A stretch of 64,000 nucleotides of DNA from an uncultured Oscillospiraceae bacterium. Its GTDB lineage: Bacteria > Bacillota_A > Clostridia > Oscillospirales > Acutalibacteraceae. The DNA lies in contig CAJUTL010000002.1 of NCBI GenBank assembly GCA_910589395.1, positions 58,386 through 122,385 on the forward strand, in the 5' to 3' direction. Each line of letters opens with the position of its first letter. The first letter of the stretch is position 1. The notes beneath the pieces were generated by a model, which was not told the origin of the DNA, searched no databases, and was given only the letters and a program-made list of their open reading frames with translations. Positions 7,941-16,804 of the stretch are shown here, piece after piece. The position numbers were made by a program, and so were the translations under genes.

Positions 7941-10094
7941 TTATTTCCCGCCTTCCGGAAGGGTGAAAAGCTCTCGCTGCTTTTCCCCGCCGCCGAAGGC
8001 GTTATTGTACTGCAAAACGGCATATTGATTGAGCCAGGCGGCATACTCCTCCGGCGGGGTCTCCGCCAGGACGCCGTTGCCGTTTTTGTAGAGGTTCCAC
8101 TCCTTATCCATAGTGCCCAGAGCGCTGATCACAGGCAGCTCCTGCCGGATATTTTCCAAAAAATTGGTGTAGGAAGTGCCTTGAAGCCCCGCCGCCCGCA
8201 GCAGCAGGCCGGACAGGTAATTCAGGCTGGTTTTTCCGATGTAATCGCCCTCCAGCGGGTAATTGGCCCAGATCAGGAAGGGAACCTCGTGCTCCCGCAT
8301 CAGGTCTTCAAAGGTCAACTCCTCCGTGTCCACATTCAGCAGGTTCCGGGCGAAGTCCGTTTCCAGGTTGGGCCAGTGGTCGCCGAAGAGCAGGATCACC
8401 ACCGGTTCCTCCTGCCGCTCAAAATACCGGAAAAATTCCTCCGTTGCCCGGTCAGTTTCCTTCAGCATGCTCAAATACTGCTCTGCCTGAGGATATTTCG
8501 GATCGAGGCTCAGATCCTGCACTTTGTCGCCTACCTGCAAAATGCGCACGGTGCTGGGATAGTCCTCTTTTTCATAGCCACCGTGGTTTTGTATGGAAAT
8601 GGTGAAGAGGAACTGCCGCTCATCCGGCTCTCTGCTTTCATATTCCTGAATGATCTGGTTATAGTGAGATTCATCGCTGATCAGGCCGTGCTCCCGCTCT
8701 TGGAAGGTGTATTTATCTGCGGAAAGAAAGGTCTCAAAGCCCAAGTAGGGATAGGCCGTTTCCCGGTGCCAGGCAGAGGCGTTTCCGGGGTGCAGCGCCG
8801 TACAGGTGTAGCCCTGGCTTTTCAGAATAGAAGGCAGGGCGGTCTGCTCGTGATCCACATACTGCTGGTAGGGCTTACTGCCGGTGGGGAGAAAGCCCGG
8901 AGTGTTTCCGGTCAAAAACTCATATTCGCTGTTACAGGTGTCGCCGCCGTACACAGAGGAATAGGCGGTGCCCCAGATCACATTGTCCTTTCCCTGCATG
9001 CTGTGCAAAAAGGGCTGGCAGTCCTCGTCCAGCTTCAGGGTGCCCACGTTTTGCAGGTCGGTCAGGGATTCGCTCATCACCACAATGACGGTGGGCTCCT
9101 TTTCCGGCTGTCCCAGCGGAGTGGGCGCTTCCCAGGAATCGATGGTTTCTCCCAGCTCCCGCACCTTTTCCGCCGAATAGTTTTGCGGCTTATTGACCAT
9201 GAGGAACTGGATATTGGCGAAAAACCCGGTGAGCACGCCAGTTTGCTCGGAACTGACCTTCTGGTTCCAGGCCCACACGGAAATTCCCATATCGGTCAAG
9301 AGGTCGCAGGGAAAGATCTGGATCGCCAGCACGGCGAACAGCACCAGGGCGATCCCCCGTTCCGAGGCCTGCAGCTTCCAGCTTTTCTTTTTCCGGCGGG
9401 TTTCCAGCCGGAAGCACAGCAGAGTTAAAAAGGCCAGCAGCATAACGGCAAAAGCCATCATTCTGGTGATTTCATAGTGGTAGCCGCCGGAAACCTCAAA
9501 GGCCGTGCCGATGGCTTGAATGTCCCAGGGCAAAATAGGCTTGCCGCGGAACTGAATGACAAAGTAGTTGGCAATGCCGAAAAACAGGCAGGCACCGCCG
9601 CCGATCAGGGTGGTCAGAGAGGCCCGGCGGCACAGGGCGTACACCAGGGCAAACACCAGCAGATAGCAAAGATAATTGGCAAAAAGCCTTCTTTGGGAAA
9701 AGTACAACACCTTGGTATCGTTGATCAGATCCACCGCGTAAAAAACGGCCCAGGGAACGAGCAGAGTCAGTACCCAGCCGGAAACGCGGCGAAGGAGCTC
9801 CGGCAGCCGGAACTCCAGCAAACAGAGCAGGACTCCCGCAAGGGTGAGCCCTGCATAGCCCATCAAAAAGACCTTGTGGACCTGATATACGCCCTCCGCG
9901 GTGGTTTCCCAAATGGTAGGGGCGGAAAGCGCCAGTAAAATGCCGGAAAGCAGCAAGAAAAAGCCTGCCGGCAGCCAGCTTTTCCTCTCCCTGGAAAACG
10001 CAACTCCTACAGGGCACCGCCGGGCGGTTTCCGGCTGAGCCTCCGGGGAGCATTCGGTTTCTTTTTCCTCCGGTTCCTTATCCAGTCGATTCAT
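7941..10094 (-). CDS. LTA synthase-family sulfatase/phosphoglycerol transferase
   Basis: 717 aa. About 400 N-terminal residues hold several membrane segments (roughly seven, more than the five of LtaS), then an extracellular sulfatase-fold domain from about 330. Metal and nucleophile motifs are visible: VIVVMSESLTD, and YGGDTCNSEYEFLTG, in which the Thr after GGD fits the catalytic Thr300 of S. aureus LtaS. The C-terminal part includes FLFTISIQNHGGYE and LLFGDHWP. Members polymerise glycerol-phosphate on a lipid anchor or decorate surface glycans with it. It is encoded with the envelope-glycan genes 10144-13656, so a role in surface polymer modification is likely. The exact acceptor is unknown. 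Confidence 0.88.
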   Translation of the reverse strand: MNRLDKEPEEKETECSPEAQPETARRCPVGVAFSRERKSWLPAGFFLLLSGILLALSAPTIWETTAEGVYQVHKVFLMGYAGLTLAGVLLCLLEFRLPELLRRVSGWVLTLLVPWAVFYAVDLINDTKVLYFSQRRLFANYLCYLLVFALVYALCRRASLTTLIGGGACLFFGIANYFVIQFRGKPILPWDIQAIGTAFEVSGGYHYEITRMMAFAVMLLAFLTLLCFRLETRRKKKSWKLQASERGIALVLFAVLAIQIFPCDLLTDMGISVWAWNQKVSSEQTGVLTGFFANIQFLMVNKPQNYSAEKVRELGETIDSWEAPTPLGQPEKEPTVIVVMSESLTDLQNVGTLKLDEDCQPFLHSMQGKDNVIWGTAYSSVYGGDTCNSEYEFLTGNTPGFLPTGSKPYQQYVDHEQTALPSILKSQGYTCTALHPGNASAWHRETAYPYLGFETFLSADKYTFQEREHGLISDESHYNQIIQEYESREPDERQFLFTISIQNHGGYEKEDYPSTVRILQVGDKVQDLSLDPKYPQAEQYLSMLKETDRATEEFFRYFERQEEPVVILLFGDHWPNLETDFARNLLNVDTEELTFEDLMREHEVPFLIWANYPLEGDYIGKTSLNYLSGLLLRAAGLQGTSYTNFLENIRQELPVISALGTMDKEWNLYKNGNGVLAETPPEEYAAWLNQYAVLQYNNAFGGGEKQRELFTLPEGGK

Positions 10095-10143
10095 TGTTTT
10101 TCAAACCCTCGCTTTTCTGGTTTGCCGCCGTTTCAGGAAGGCT

Positions 10144-11262
10144 TTACGCCAGACGGCCTTCCGCCCAACGCAAAATGGCGTCCGCTATGCGGCAGCTTGC
10201 CTTGCCGTCTCCATAGGGATTGCTGGCATGGCTCATGCGGTCATATTCCTGCCGGTCTGTCAGAAGCTGCCGGATCAGAGAATAAATGGTTTCCTCTTCT
10301 GTTCCCGCCAGCTTCAGCGTTCCGGCCTTGATCCCTTCCGGCCGCTCGGTGGTATCCCGCAGAACGATCACGGGCTTCCCCAGGGAAGGGGCTTCCTCCT
10401 GAATTCCGCCGCTGTCCGTCAGGATCAGATACGAGCGGGCCAGGAGATTGTGGAATTCCACCACCTCCAGGGGAGAAACCAGACGTACCCGGTCACAGCC
10501 GCCCAGCTCTTCTCCAGCGGCTTTCTGTACCAGCGGGTTCAGGTGGACGGGGTACACCATTTTCACATCGGGAAATTCCTCGATGATCCGGCGAATGGCC
10601 CGGAACATACGGTGCATGGGCTCTCCCAGGTTTTCCCGGCGGTGGGCGGTAAGTACCAGCAGCCGGGAGCCCTTTGCCCAACCCAAAAGCTCATCGGAAT
10701 AGTCCTCCCGCACGGTAGTGGAAAGGGCGTCAATGGCGGTATTTCCTGTGACCACAATGGTTTCCGGGCGCTTTCCCTCGCTTAAAAGATTTTGCCGGCT
10801 CAGCTCCGTGGGGGCAAAGTGCAGATCCGCCATGCAGCCCACGAACTGCCGGTTCATCTCCTCCGGGTAAGGGGAGTATTTGTCGTGGGTTCGAAGCCCG
10901 GCCTCCACATGACCCACCGCCACTCTGGCATAGTAGGCGGCCAGCGCCCCGGCGAAGGTGGTAGTAGTGTCTCCGTGGACCAGCACCATATCGGGCCGGA
11001 CCTCCGCGATGACTCCCTCCAGCCCCTGCAGCACCCGGGCGGTGATATCGGAAAGGGTTTGTCCCTGCTTCATGATATCCAGGTCGTATTCCGGGACAAT
11101 GGAAAAGGCGGAAAGCACCTGATCCAGCATTTGCCTGTGCTGGGCGGTGGCGCAGACCACGCTTTCAAATTCCTCCCGGCTTTTCAGCTCCTTCACCAGC
11201 GGAGCCATTTTGATGGTCTCCGGCCGGGTGCCGAACACGGACAGCACCTTCACTTTTCTCAT
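10144..11262 (-). CDS. wecB: UDP-N-acetylglucosamine 2-epimerase (non-hydrolysing)
   Basis: 372 aa, family length. It interconverts UDP-GlcNAc and UDP-ManNAc, the donor for wall teichoic acid linkage units and other polymers. N-terminus VLSVFGTRPETIKMAPLV, then VHGDTTTTFAGALAAYY, HVEAGLRTHD and the C-terminal DSGGIQEEAPSLGKPVIVLRDTTERPE are all diagnostic. It stands between a TagA-type transferase (upstream) and the LTA-synthase-like gene (downstream), consistent with making UDP-ManNAc for TagA. Confidence 0.96.
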   Translation of the reverse strand: MRKVKVLSVFGTRPETIKMAPLVKELKSREEFESVVCATAQHRQMLDQVLSAFSIVPEYDLDIMKQGQTLSDITARVLQGLEGVIAEVRPDMVLVHGDTTTTFAGALAAYYARVAVGHVEAGLRTHDKYSPYPEEMNRQFVGCMADLHFAPTELSRQNLLSEGKRPETIVVTGNTAIDALSTTVREDYSDELLGWAKGSRLLVLTAHRRENLGEPMHRMFRAIRRIIEEFPDVKMVYPVHLNPLVQKAAGEELGGCDRVRLVSPLEVVEFHNLLARSYLILTDSGGIQEEAPSLGKPVIVLRDTTERPEGIKAGTLKLAGTEEETIYSLIRQLLTDRQEYDRMSHASNPYGDGKASCRIADAILRWAEGRLA

Positions 11263-11339
11263 GGGATCAAAACCTTTCCAAAGGATATTTCAAAAAAATC
11301 AAATTCTTGTCTACAAAGAGCTTACGGAACTCTTACGAT

Positions 11340-11390
11340 TTTTCGTAGAAGAGACTGTTGCCCGTATATTTGCAACAGCCTTTTTTCTGT
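11340..11390. other. Hairpin in the gap between tagA-like and wecB
   Basis: CTGTTGC and GCAACAG pair around an ATATTT-containing loop and are followed on the plus strand by CCTTTTTTC. No plus-strand gene precedes it. On the minus strand the U-tract is weak, so it may only partly stop transcription between the two genes. Confidence 0.4.
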
Positions 11391-11439
11391 ATCTGGCAGC
11401 TTCACTTGACAAGGGAAAACACGGTTTTGCGGCAATTTT

Positions 11440-12159
11440 TTATTTTCCGGCGGCTTTTCGCACCTCGCCCAGAAATTTGATGTTGTTTTGATAGAATCTT
11501 CCCAGCCGGGAAGGCTCCCGCAGAATGCGGTACAGCCATTCCGTATTGGTTTTTACAAACAGGGCGGGGGCCCGCTGCTTTTTCCCGCTGAGCACATCAA
11601 AGGAGCCGCCCACCCCCATAAATACGCCCTTCTGAAATTTTTCCAGGTGGCGGGAAATCAACAGCTCCTGGGCGGGGGCGCCCAAGGCCACCAGCACCAG
11701 ATCGGGCTGGAGCCCGGCGATCTCCTCGAAGATCTGATCCTTGTCGCCGTCATAGCCGTTGCGGTAGGCCACGGTGACGGCGGGGTATTCCCGCTTCAGC
11801 TTTTCAGCCAAAGCGGAAACCACCTCTTCCTTCGCCCCCAGCAGAAAAACGGATTTTCCGGCTTCCCCGGCTTTTTTCAGCAGTTTTTCCGCCAGATCCA
11901 CTCCGGTAATTCGCTCCTTTGCCGGCAGACCGCACATACGCATAGCCTTTACCACACTGATGCCGTCCGGCGTAATGGCTGTCTGCTTGGAAAGCAGCAG
12001 CTCCCGAATTTCTTCTCTTTTTTCCGCATGCATGATGATCTCGGGGTTTGCCGTAACAATAAACAGCTTTTCCCCGGAAAGCATGGCCTGCTGGGCTTTT
12101 CCGGCAAATTCCTCTGCCGTGCCGGGGAATACCCGTTTCAAATACTCCAGGATCGCCAT
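11440..12159 (-). CDS. WecG/TagA/CpsF-family glycosyltransferase
   Basis: 239 aa. Family motifs are present: VTANPEIIMHAEK (the N-terminal region with the base Asp/Asn), ITPDGISVVKAMR, RITGVDLAEKLL, SVFLLGAKEEV and VFMGVGGSFDVLSGKKQRAP. TagA adds ManNAc from UDP-ManNAc to GlcNAc-pyrophosphoryl-undecaprenol. The neighbour wecB provides that donor. The gene starts 3 bp after the sugar transferase stop, indicating translational coupling. Start at 12159 is preceded by a weak AGGAGACTGAG-like RBS inside the upstream gene's end. Confidence 0.92.
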   Translation of the reverse strand: MAILEYLKRVFPGTAEEFAGKAQQAMLSGEKLFIVTANPEIIMHAEKREEIRELLLSKQTAITPDGISVVKAMRMCGLPAKERITGVDLAEKLLKKAGEAGKSVFLLGAKEEVVSALAEKLKREYPAVTVAYRNGYDGDKDQIFEEIAGLQPDLVLVALGAPAQELLISRHLEKFQKGVFMGVGGSFDVLSGKKQRAPALFVKTNTEWLYRILREPSRLGRFYQNNIKFLGEVRKAAGK

Positions 12160-12162
12160 AGC

Positions 12163-13656
12163 TCAGTCTCCTTCTTTTTCAGAGCCGGTCTCCGCTTCCT
12201 CCGGCTTTTCCGGTGCTGCCGGTTCTTTTTCCGTATCTGTGGCTTCCTGCCGCTTTTTCCGGGAGTTTCTGGAGCGCCTGTTTTTCTCTCTGTCCTCATC
12301 GAAATCGTACAGCTCCTCCGCGCCGAAGGCCTCTGTGCTTTCCGAGGCCTTAAAGAACACGGTGATGGTTTGGAAGATCAGCTTCAGATCCTGCCAGATG
12401 CTGTAATTTTCAATATACATCAGGTCCATGACCAGCTTGTCCTTGGGGGAGGTATTGTACTTGCCGGAGATCTGGGCAAGTCCCGTAAGCCCCGCCTTCA
12501 TGCGCAGGCGATAGGAAAATTCCGGCAGCTCACCCGTGTATTTTTCCACATTTTCCAGCATTTCCGGGCGAGGGCCGACGACCGTCATATCTCCCTTCAG
12601 GATATTGAGCATCTGAGGCAGCTCATCGATCCTGTATTTCCGAAGGAGCTTTCCCACCTTCGTAATGCGGTCGTCGTCAGCCGTAACGGATTTGTGAATG
12701 GAATTTTCTTCCTTCATGGTGCGGAACTTGTACACCTCAAAGACCCGGCCGTATTTGGTAAGCCGCTTCTGCTTGTAGAACACCTTGCCACCGTCCTCCA
12801 GCTTAATGGCCAGAGCACAGCCCAGCATAATGGGGCTGGTGAGGATCAGAGCGATCAGGGAAACGCCGAGATCCATCAGGCGCTTGACGATGCGCTGCTC
12901 CATGGTCAGATCCTTGGCAACGTGCATCACCAGGGATTTGTCGTCCAGGGTCATATATTTTGCGCCCTGAGAGACCACATCGGACATTTCAAAATTGTAG
13001 TAGATGTTCTTCTGCTTTTGATAGCAGTATTCCGTCAGCACAATGCGTTCCCGCACCGGCACGTCATAGAGGAACACCGTGTCGTTTCGGGCGATCACGT
13101 CCAGCACGTCCGGCGCGTCAAAACGAATGATCTCGTCCACCTCGTACTGCTTTTTGAATTTATTGATCTTGGGGATAATGTTCCCCAAACTCTGCCGGGA
13201 GGAGGAGATCACGCAGCATTTTTCCGGCGGCTCCAGAGAGAAGTATACAAAATTGCCGAAATAGGCAAAAAAGATGATCACAAGCACCTGCAGCACAATG
13301 ACCAGCAACAGCAAATGGGGCGTTTCATAAACAAAATAGGGATTGTTTTTTTCACTGGTGTTCATAATGGAAAGCTGCAAATGTGTGACCAGATCCGTGA
13401 TGATCGCCGCCAGAGACATGGAATACACAATGGGCTTGCTCTTCTGTGTGCCAATGGCATAACCGCCGTACACGGACATCAACGCAATGCCCAAAACCGC
13501 GAAGGTGAGCATGGTGACGCCGGTGGTACGGTTCAAATTGAAAAGCCAGGGGTTGTTGATGCCGAAAATGCCGAAGAAGATGCCGAACAGGGAAACAAAC
13601 AGGGCCAGCTTCAAAATAAATACAATGGTTCGCTTCAGCTTTTTGATAGTACGCAA
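12163..13656 (-). CDS. Undecaprenyl-phosphate sugar phosphotransferase
   Basis: 497 aa. Four or five N-terminal membrane segments and a CoA-binding-like soluble domain are followed by a bacterial sugar-transferase domain (about 245-440) with KRLMDLGVSLIALILTSPIM, KLEDGGKVFYKQKRLTKYGR, FEVYKFRTM and PQMLNILKGDMTVVGPRPEM. It transfers a hexose-1-phosphate to undecaprenyl phosphate, starting a surface polysaccharide. The start is TTG at 13656, with GAGGTGG 7 nt upstream. An unusual, strongly charged tail of about 60 residues (RSRNSRKKR..EKPEEAETGSEKEGD) extends beyond the family's normal end. Confidence 0.92.
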   Translation of the reverse strand: MRTIKKLKRTIVFILKLALFVSLFGIFFGIFGINNPWLFNLNRTTGVTMLTFAVLGIALMSVYGGYAIGTQKSKPIVYSMSLAAIITDLVTHLQLSIMNTSEKNNPYFVYETPHLLLLVIVLQVLVIIFFAYFGNFVYFSLEPPEKCCVISSSRQSLGNIIPKINKFKKQYEVDEIIRFDAPDVLDVIARNDTVFLYDVPVRERIVLTEYCYQKQKNIYYNFEMSDVVSQGAKYMTLDDKSLVMHVAKDLTMEQRIVKRLMDLGVSLIALILTSPIMLGCALAIKLEDGGKVFYKQKRLTKYGRVFEVYKFRTMKEENSIHKSVTADDDRITKVGKLLRKYRIDELPQMLNILKGDMTVVGPRPEMLENVEKYTGELPEFSYRLRMKAGLTGLAQISGKYNTSPKDKLVMDLMYIENYSIWQDLKLIFQTITVFFKASESTEAFGAEELYDFDEDREKNRRSRNSRKKRQEATDTEKEPAAPEKPEEAETGSEKEGD

Positions 13657-13774
13657 AACGATCCACCTCGTTTCAAAAAGAATGCCTGCAAGGAAATTTT
13701 TCCCGAAAAGAGCGCGGGTTCTTTGCGGCTATCATAGCATAAGCTGGAAAAAAAGTAAAGCGCAGGCGGCGGGC

Positions 13775-14163
13775 AAAGGGCAATTAGAAATTAGGAATGA
13801 GGAATGAAGGGCAGAAGTAGAGCGGTAAATTATAGTTTAGCGAACTAGTCGTTAGCTGTTAGTTGTTAGTCGTTAGAGAGGGGCGAGTTCTCACTTTTGT
13901 CATTCTGAGGAACGAAGAATCTCGTCCTTCATTTCCTGAATAGAAGGGAAAAGGGCGAGATTCTTCACTTCGTTCAGAATGACAGGAGAAAAATAAGCGA
14001 ATCACTATTGGTCGGGTCAGAAACCGATTTCCCGCACCAAACAGCTTCACGAGTGGGTGCAGCGGTACGCTGCAAATTCCAATTTATCGCTCAGTTTGCG
14101 GTCGGGTCAGAAACCAAACTTCCGCACCAAGTAGGGACACGAGTGACGGCGCCTCGCCGCCGC
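13775..14163 (+). repeat. Composite intergenic repeat module (full set)
   Basis: The gap 13657-14219 has no gene. In order: C motif (AGGAATGAGGAATGAAGGGCA, about 13780-13812), a TAAATTATAGTTTAGCGAACTAG word, a TTAGTTGTTAG block (13840-13880), an A palindrome (13899-13984), a short B copy (14013-14055), the word AAATTCCAATTTATCGCTCAG, and a full B copy (14076-14163) ending in GGCGCCTCGCCGCCG. This is the best template for the other copies. Confidence 0.85.
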
Positions 14164-14173
14164 AGGCAAAGTG

Positions 14174-14209
14174 AAACTCCGGCGCGGCAGAGAAGCCGCA
14201 CCGGAGTTT
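14174..14209 (-). terminator. Intrinsic terminator of the amino-acid ABC operon
   Basis: On the minus strand AAACTCCGGTGCGGC pairs with GCCGCGCCGGAGTTT over 15 bp with one mismatch-like wobble, directly behind the binding-protein stop. Confidence 0.82.
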
Positions 14210-14219
14210 GCGTTGTGAT

Positions 14220-15029
14220 TTAAGAATTCTTGGAAATATCCCGGCCGAAGTACTTTTCGGAAAGCTCCGTCAGCTTTCCGTTCCCGCGCATTTCCTCCAG
14301 CGCGCCGTTGATAGCTTCCAGCAGGGTGGCGGTGTCTTCGCCCTTGCGCACGGGAATGGCGGTCTCGTCGGCCTCCTCCGTCATGACGGCGATCTTGAGA
14401 TCCGCGTCGGGGTGGGCCTTCATGTAGTCGGCATAAGTCAGCTCGGAATTCAGGGTGGCGTCGATCCTGCCGCTTAAAAGCAGCTCAAAGGTCTGGTTCA
14501 GATCATCCACACCGGTGACCTCCGCTCCATAATCCTCCGCCACCTTGGCATAGGTGCTGCTTAAAGTATTGGCGGTCTTTTTTCCCTGTAAGTCGTCCAG
14601 GGTCTGGATCTCATTGTTGCCGCCCTGCACCACCACCGCGGTGTGGTCATAGGCATAGGGGGTGGAAAGGCTGTATTTTTCCCGGCGCTGATCGTCCACG
14701 GTCATGCCGTTTATCATCACATCGTACCGCCCGGATTCCAGGCCGGCCAGCAGACCGTCCCATTCGCCCTCCACGAAATTGGCCTTTACGCCGATATAAT
14801 CGGCGATATACTGGCCGATCTCCACATCGTAGCCCACCAAGGCGTCGTTTTCATCGTGGTAGGTCCAGGGCGCCCAGGTGCCCTCCATGGCAATGGTGAT
14901 CTCCCCTTTTTCCTTGATCTGGGAAAGCAGATCCCCGGCTCCGGTTTTGCCGCTTTGAGCGCAGCCGGACAGCGCTGTAAAGCATATCAGTAGTACCGTG
15001 AGAAGCAGAGCCGCAAAATGTCTTTTCAT
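14220..15029 (-). CDS. Polar amino-acid ABC transporter, binding lipoprotein
   Basis: 269 aa. A lipoprotein signal (MKRHFAALLLTVLLICFTALSGC) has its lipobox Cys at 23. The mature part is a family-3 solute-binding fold: ITIAMEGTWAPWTYHDENDALVGYDVEIG, then the hinge RYDVMINGMTVDDQRREKYSLSTPY. The ATG at 15029 is chosen because AAGGAG lies 10 nt upstream; the open frame to 15215 overlaps the ATPase gene and lacks an RBS. It likely captures glutamine, cystine or another polar amino acid for the permease and ATPase encoded upstream. Confidence 0.93.
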   Translation of the reverse strand: MKRHFAALLLTVLLICFTALSGCAQSGKTGAGDLLSQIKEKGEITIAMEGTWAPWTYHDENDALVGYDVEIGQYIADYIGVKANFVEGEWDGLLAGLESGRYDVMINGMTVDDQRREKYSLSTPYAYDHTAVVVQGGNNEIQTLDDLQGKKTANTLSSTYAKVAEDYGAEVTGVDDLNQTFELLLSGRIDATLNSELTYADYMKAHPDADLKIAVMTEEADETAIPVRKGEDTATLLEAINGALEEMRGNGKLTELSEKYFGRDISKNS

Positions 15030-15054
15030 AAAAATGATCTCCTTTTGCAAAGAT

Positions 15055-15804
15055 TTATTCGGCGGGCGTGATGCCGCCCACCATTTGCAGGAAAGCCCTG
15101 GTGCGTTCTTCCCTGGGGGCTTCAAAAAGCTCTTTGGAGGGGCCGGCCTCCACCACGACGCCGTCCTCCATAAAAACCACCTTGCTGGACACATTGCGGG
15201 CAAAGCCCATTTCATGGGTGACCACCAGCATGGTCATGCCCTCGTCCGCCAACTGCCGCATGACGGAAAGCACCTCGCCGGTAAGCTCCGGATCCAAAGC
15301 GGAGGTGGGTTCGTCAAAATAAATGATCTCCGGCTCTGAGGCCAGGGCTCTGGCAATGGCTACCCGTTGCTGCTGGCCGCCGGAAAGCTGGCTGGGGTAA
15401 TACTCGTACCGGTCGGAAAGCCCCACCTTATCCAGGCACCGTTTTCCGATCTCCCCGGCCTGGGCCTTTGGCATCTTTCGGGCTACGATCAGCCCCTCCG
15501 TTACATTTTGCAGGGCGGTTTTGTTCAAAAACAGATTATAGCTTTGAAACACAAAGGCGGTCTTTTTCCGCAGCCTTGCAATATCCTTTTTGGAAACATG
15601 GCCGAAATGAAATTCCTCACCGTCAAAGTTCATCACGCCGTTATTTGCCGTTTCCAGAAAATTGATACAGCGCAGCAGGGTGGTCTTTCCGGAGCCGCTG
15701 GGGCCCAGGATCGCCACTACATCGCCCTTTTCCACCTTCAGGTCCACTCCCCGGAGAACCTGAAGGCTCCCAAAGGATTTTTGGATACCCTTGATCTCCA
15801 GCAT
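15055..15804 (-). CDS. Polar amino-acid ABC transporter ATPase
   Basis: 249 aa. Walker A GPSGSGKTT, Q-loop FVFQSYNLF, signature LSGGQQQRVAIARAL, Walker B IIYFDEPTSALDPE and the H-loop VVTHEMGFA are all intact. The sequence is GlnQ/TcyC-like. It sits 6 bp behind the permease and 26 bp before the binding protein, so it is the middle gene of a three-gene operon. RBS aggagg precedes the ATG. Confidence 0.95.
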   Translation of the reverse strand: MLEIKGIQKSFGSLQVLRGVDLKVEKGDVVAILGPSGSGKTTLLRCINFLETANNGVMNFDGEEFHFGHVSKKDIARLRKKTAFVFQSYNLFLNKTALQNVTEGLIVARKMPKAQAGEIGKRCLDKVGLSDRYEYYPSQLSGGQQQRVAIARALASEPEIIYFDEPTSALDPELTGEVLSVMRQLADEGMTMLVVTHEMGFARNVSSKVVFMEDGVVVEAGPSKELFEAPREERTRAFLQMVGGITPAE

Positions 15805-15810
15805 AACGCG

Positions 15811-16488
15811 TCAATCCTCCTGCCTCATATGAGCGCTGAGCTTTTTTTCTCCCCAGGCTTGCAGCTTTGTCAGCACTGTGGAGAACAGCAGATAGATCAG
15901 GCCCACCTCAATATACAGCGCCAGCGGTTCATAGGTGCGCGATACGATGCGCTGGGTGGCCATGAACATTTCGGTCACGGTAATGTTGGCGGCCAGAGAG
16001 GTGTCCTTTACCATGGCGATCACGGAGTTGGCCAGGGAGGGGAAAGCGGTGCGCATGGCCTGGGGCAGAATGATCCGCCGCATGGTTTGAATGTAGGACA
16101 TGCCCGTGCAGTACCCGGCCTCCAGCTGTCCCTGGGGAACAGCCTCCAGCGCCGCCCGAACGATCTCCGCGCAGTAGGCTCCCTCGTTCAGGGAAAAGAC
16201 CAGCACTGCCGCCGGGAAGGGGTCGATCAGCAGACCGACGCTGGGGAAGCCGTAAAATACCACGAAAAGCTGTACCAAAAGGGGAGTGCCCCGGAAGATC
16301 CAGATATAAAAACGGGCAAGCTGCTTGAGCACCTTTACATTGGCAAACTGCACCAGCGCCATACAGACCGCGATCACCATGGCAATGGAAAAGGCGATCA
16401 CGGTAAGGGGGATCGTGGTGACAAGCCCCGGCAACAGGATCTTCCAGAAGGAGTCCAGCAGGATCTCCCACAATCTTTGATTTATCAT
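15811..16488 (-). CDS. Polar amino-acid ABC transporter permease
   Basis: 225 aa with five membrane segments and the EAA loop (NEGAYCAEIVRAALEAVPQGQLEAGYCTGMS) of HisM/GlnP-type permeases. The pore is probably a homodimer, as only one permease gene is present. It is the first gene of the operon, behind the promoter at 16621-16649. Confidence 0.94.
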   Translation of the reverse strand: MINQRLWEILLDSFWKILLPGLVTTIPLTVIAFSIAMVIAVCMALVQFANVKVLKQLARFYIWIFRGTPLLVQLFVVFYGFPSVGLLIDPFPAAVLVFSLNEGAYCAEIVRAALEAVPQGQLEAGYCTGMSYIQTMRRIILPQAMRTAFPSLANSVIAMVKDTSLAANITVTEMFMATQRIVSRTYEPLALYIEVGLIYLLFSTVLTKLQAWGEKKLSAHMRQED

Positions 16489-16620
16489 GCTGTCACTGCC
16501 TTTCCGGGAGAGGCGGGAACAGGTATGAGGCGTGGGCGGCCCCGTACTTCCCTATAAAAACTCCCCGTTTTTGCCGTCTGGCTAAGCCGGCAAGGATTTC
16601 CAATTTATTATCTCAAGCCT

Positions 16621-16649
16621 ATGATACTCTGCGTTTATAAACTTGTCAA
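16621..16649 (-). promoter_or_regulatory. Promoter of the amino-acid ABC operon
   Basis: On the minus strand TTGACA (16644-16649) and TATCAT (16621-16626) are 17 bp apart, about 133 bases before the permease ATG. The leader also holds TTGCCG..CGGCAA (16573-16595), a small hairpin. No T-box motif was recognised. Confidence 0.75.
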
Positions 16650-16804
16650 GAATTTTTATAAAGATTTTATGGGTTTCACAATTCGAGGGGGAAGGCGCCG
16701 CTTTAGAGAGAAGGGATTTGAAAATCAGGGAAAACAAGGCGCATGAACCTCCGGGAATTGGGAAGGATAGCTCCATAAAAACCTGTTCGGAAAGGAGAAT
16801 TTTT

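Noticed and set aside
8025..9428. A 467-codon plus-strand open frame
   Set aside because: Antisense shadow of the LTA-synthase-like gene.
11488..13737. A 749-codon plus-strand open frame
   Set aside because: It is antisense to the TagA-like and sugar-transferase genes, which have clear family motifs; long shadow frames are common in GC-rich coding DNA.
16489..16620. T-box or other riboswitch before the amino-acid ABC operon
   Set aside because: The leader is short and lacks a T-box sequence or a terminator/antiterminator pair.
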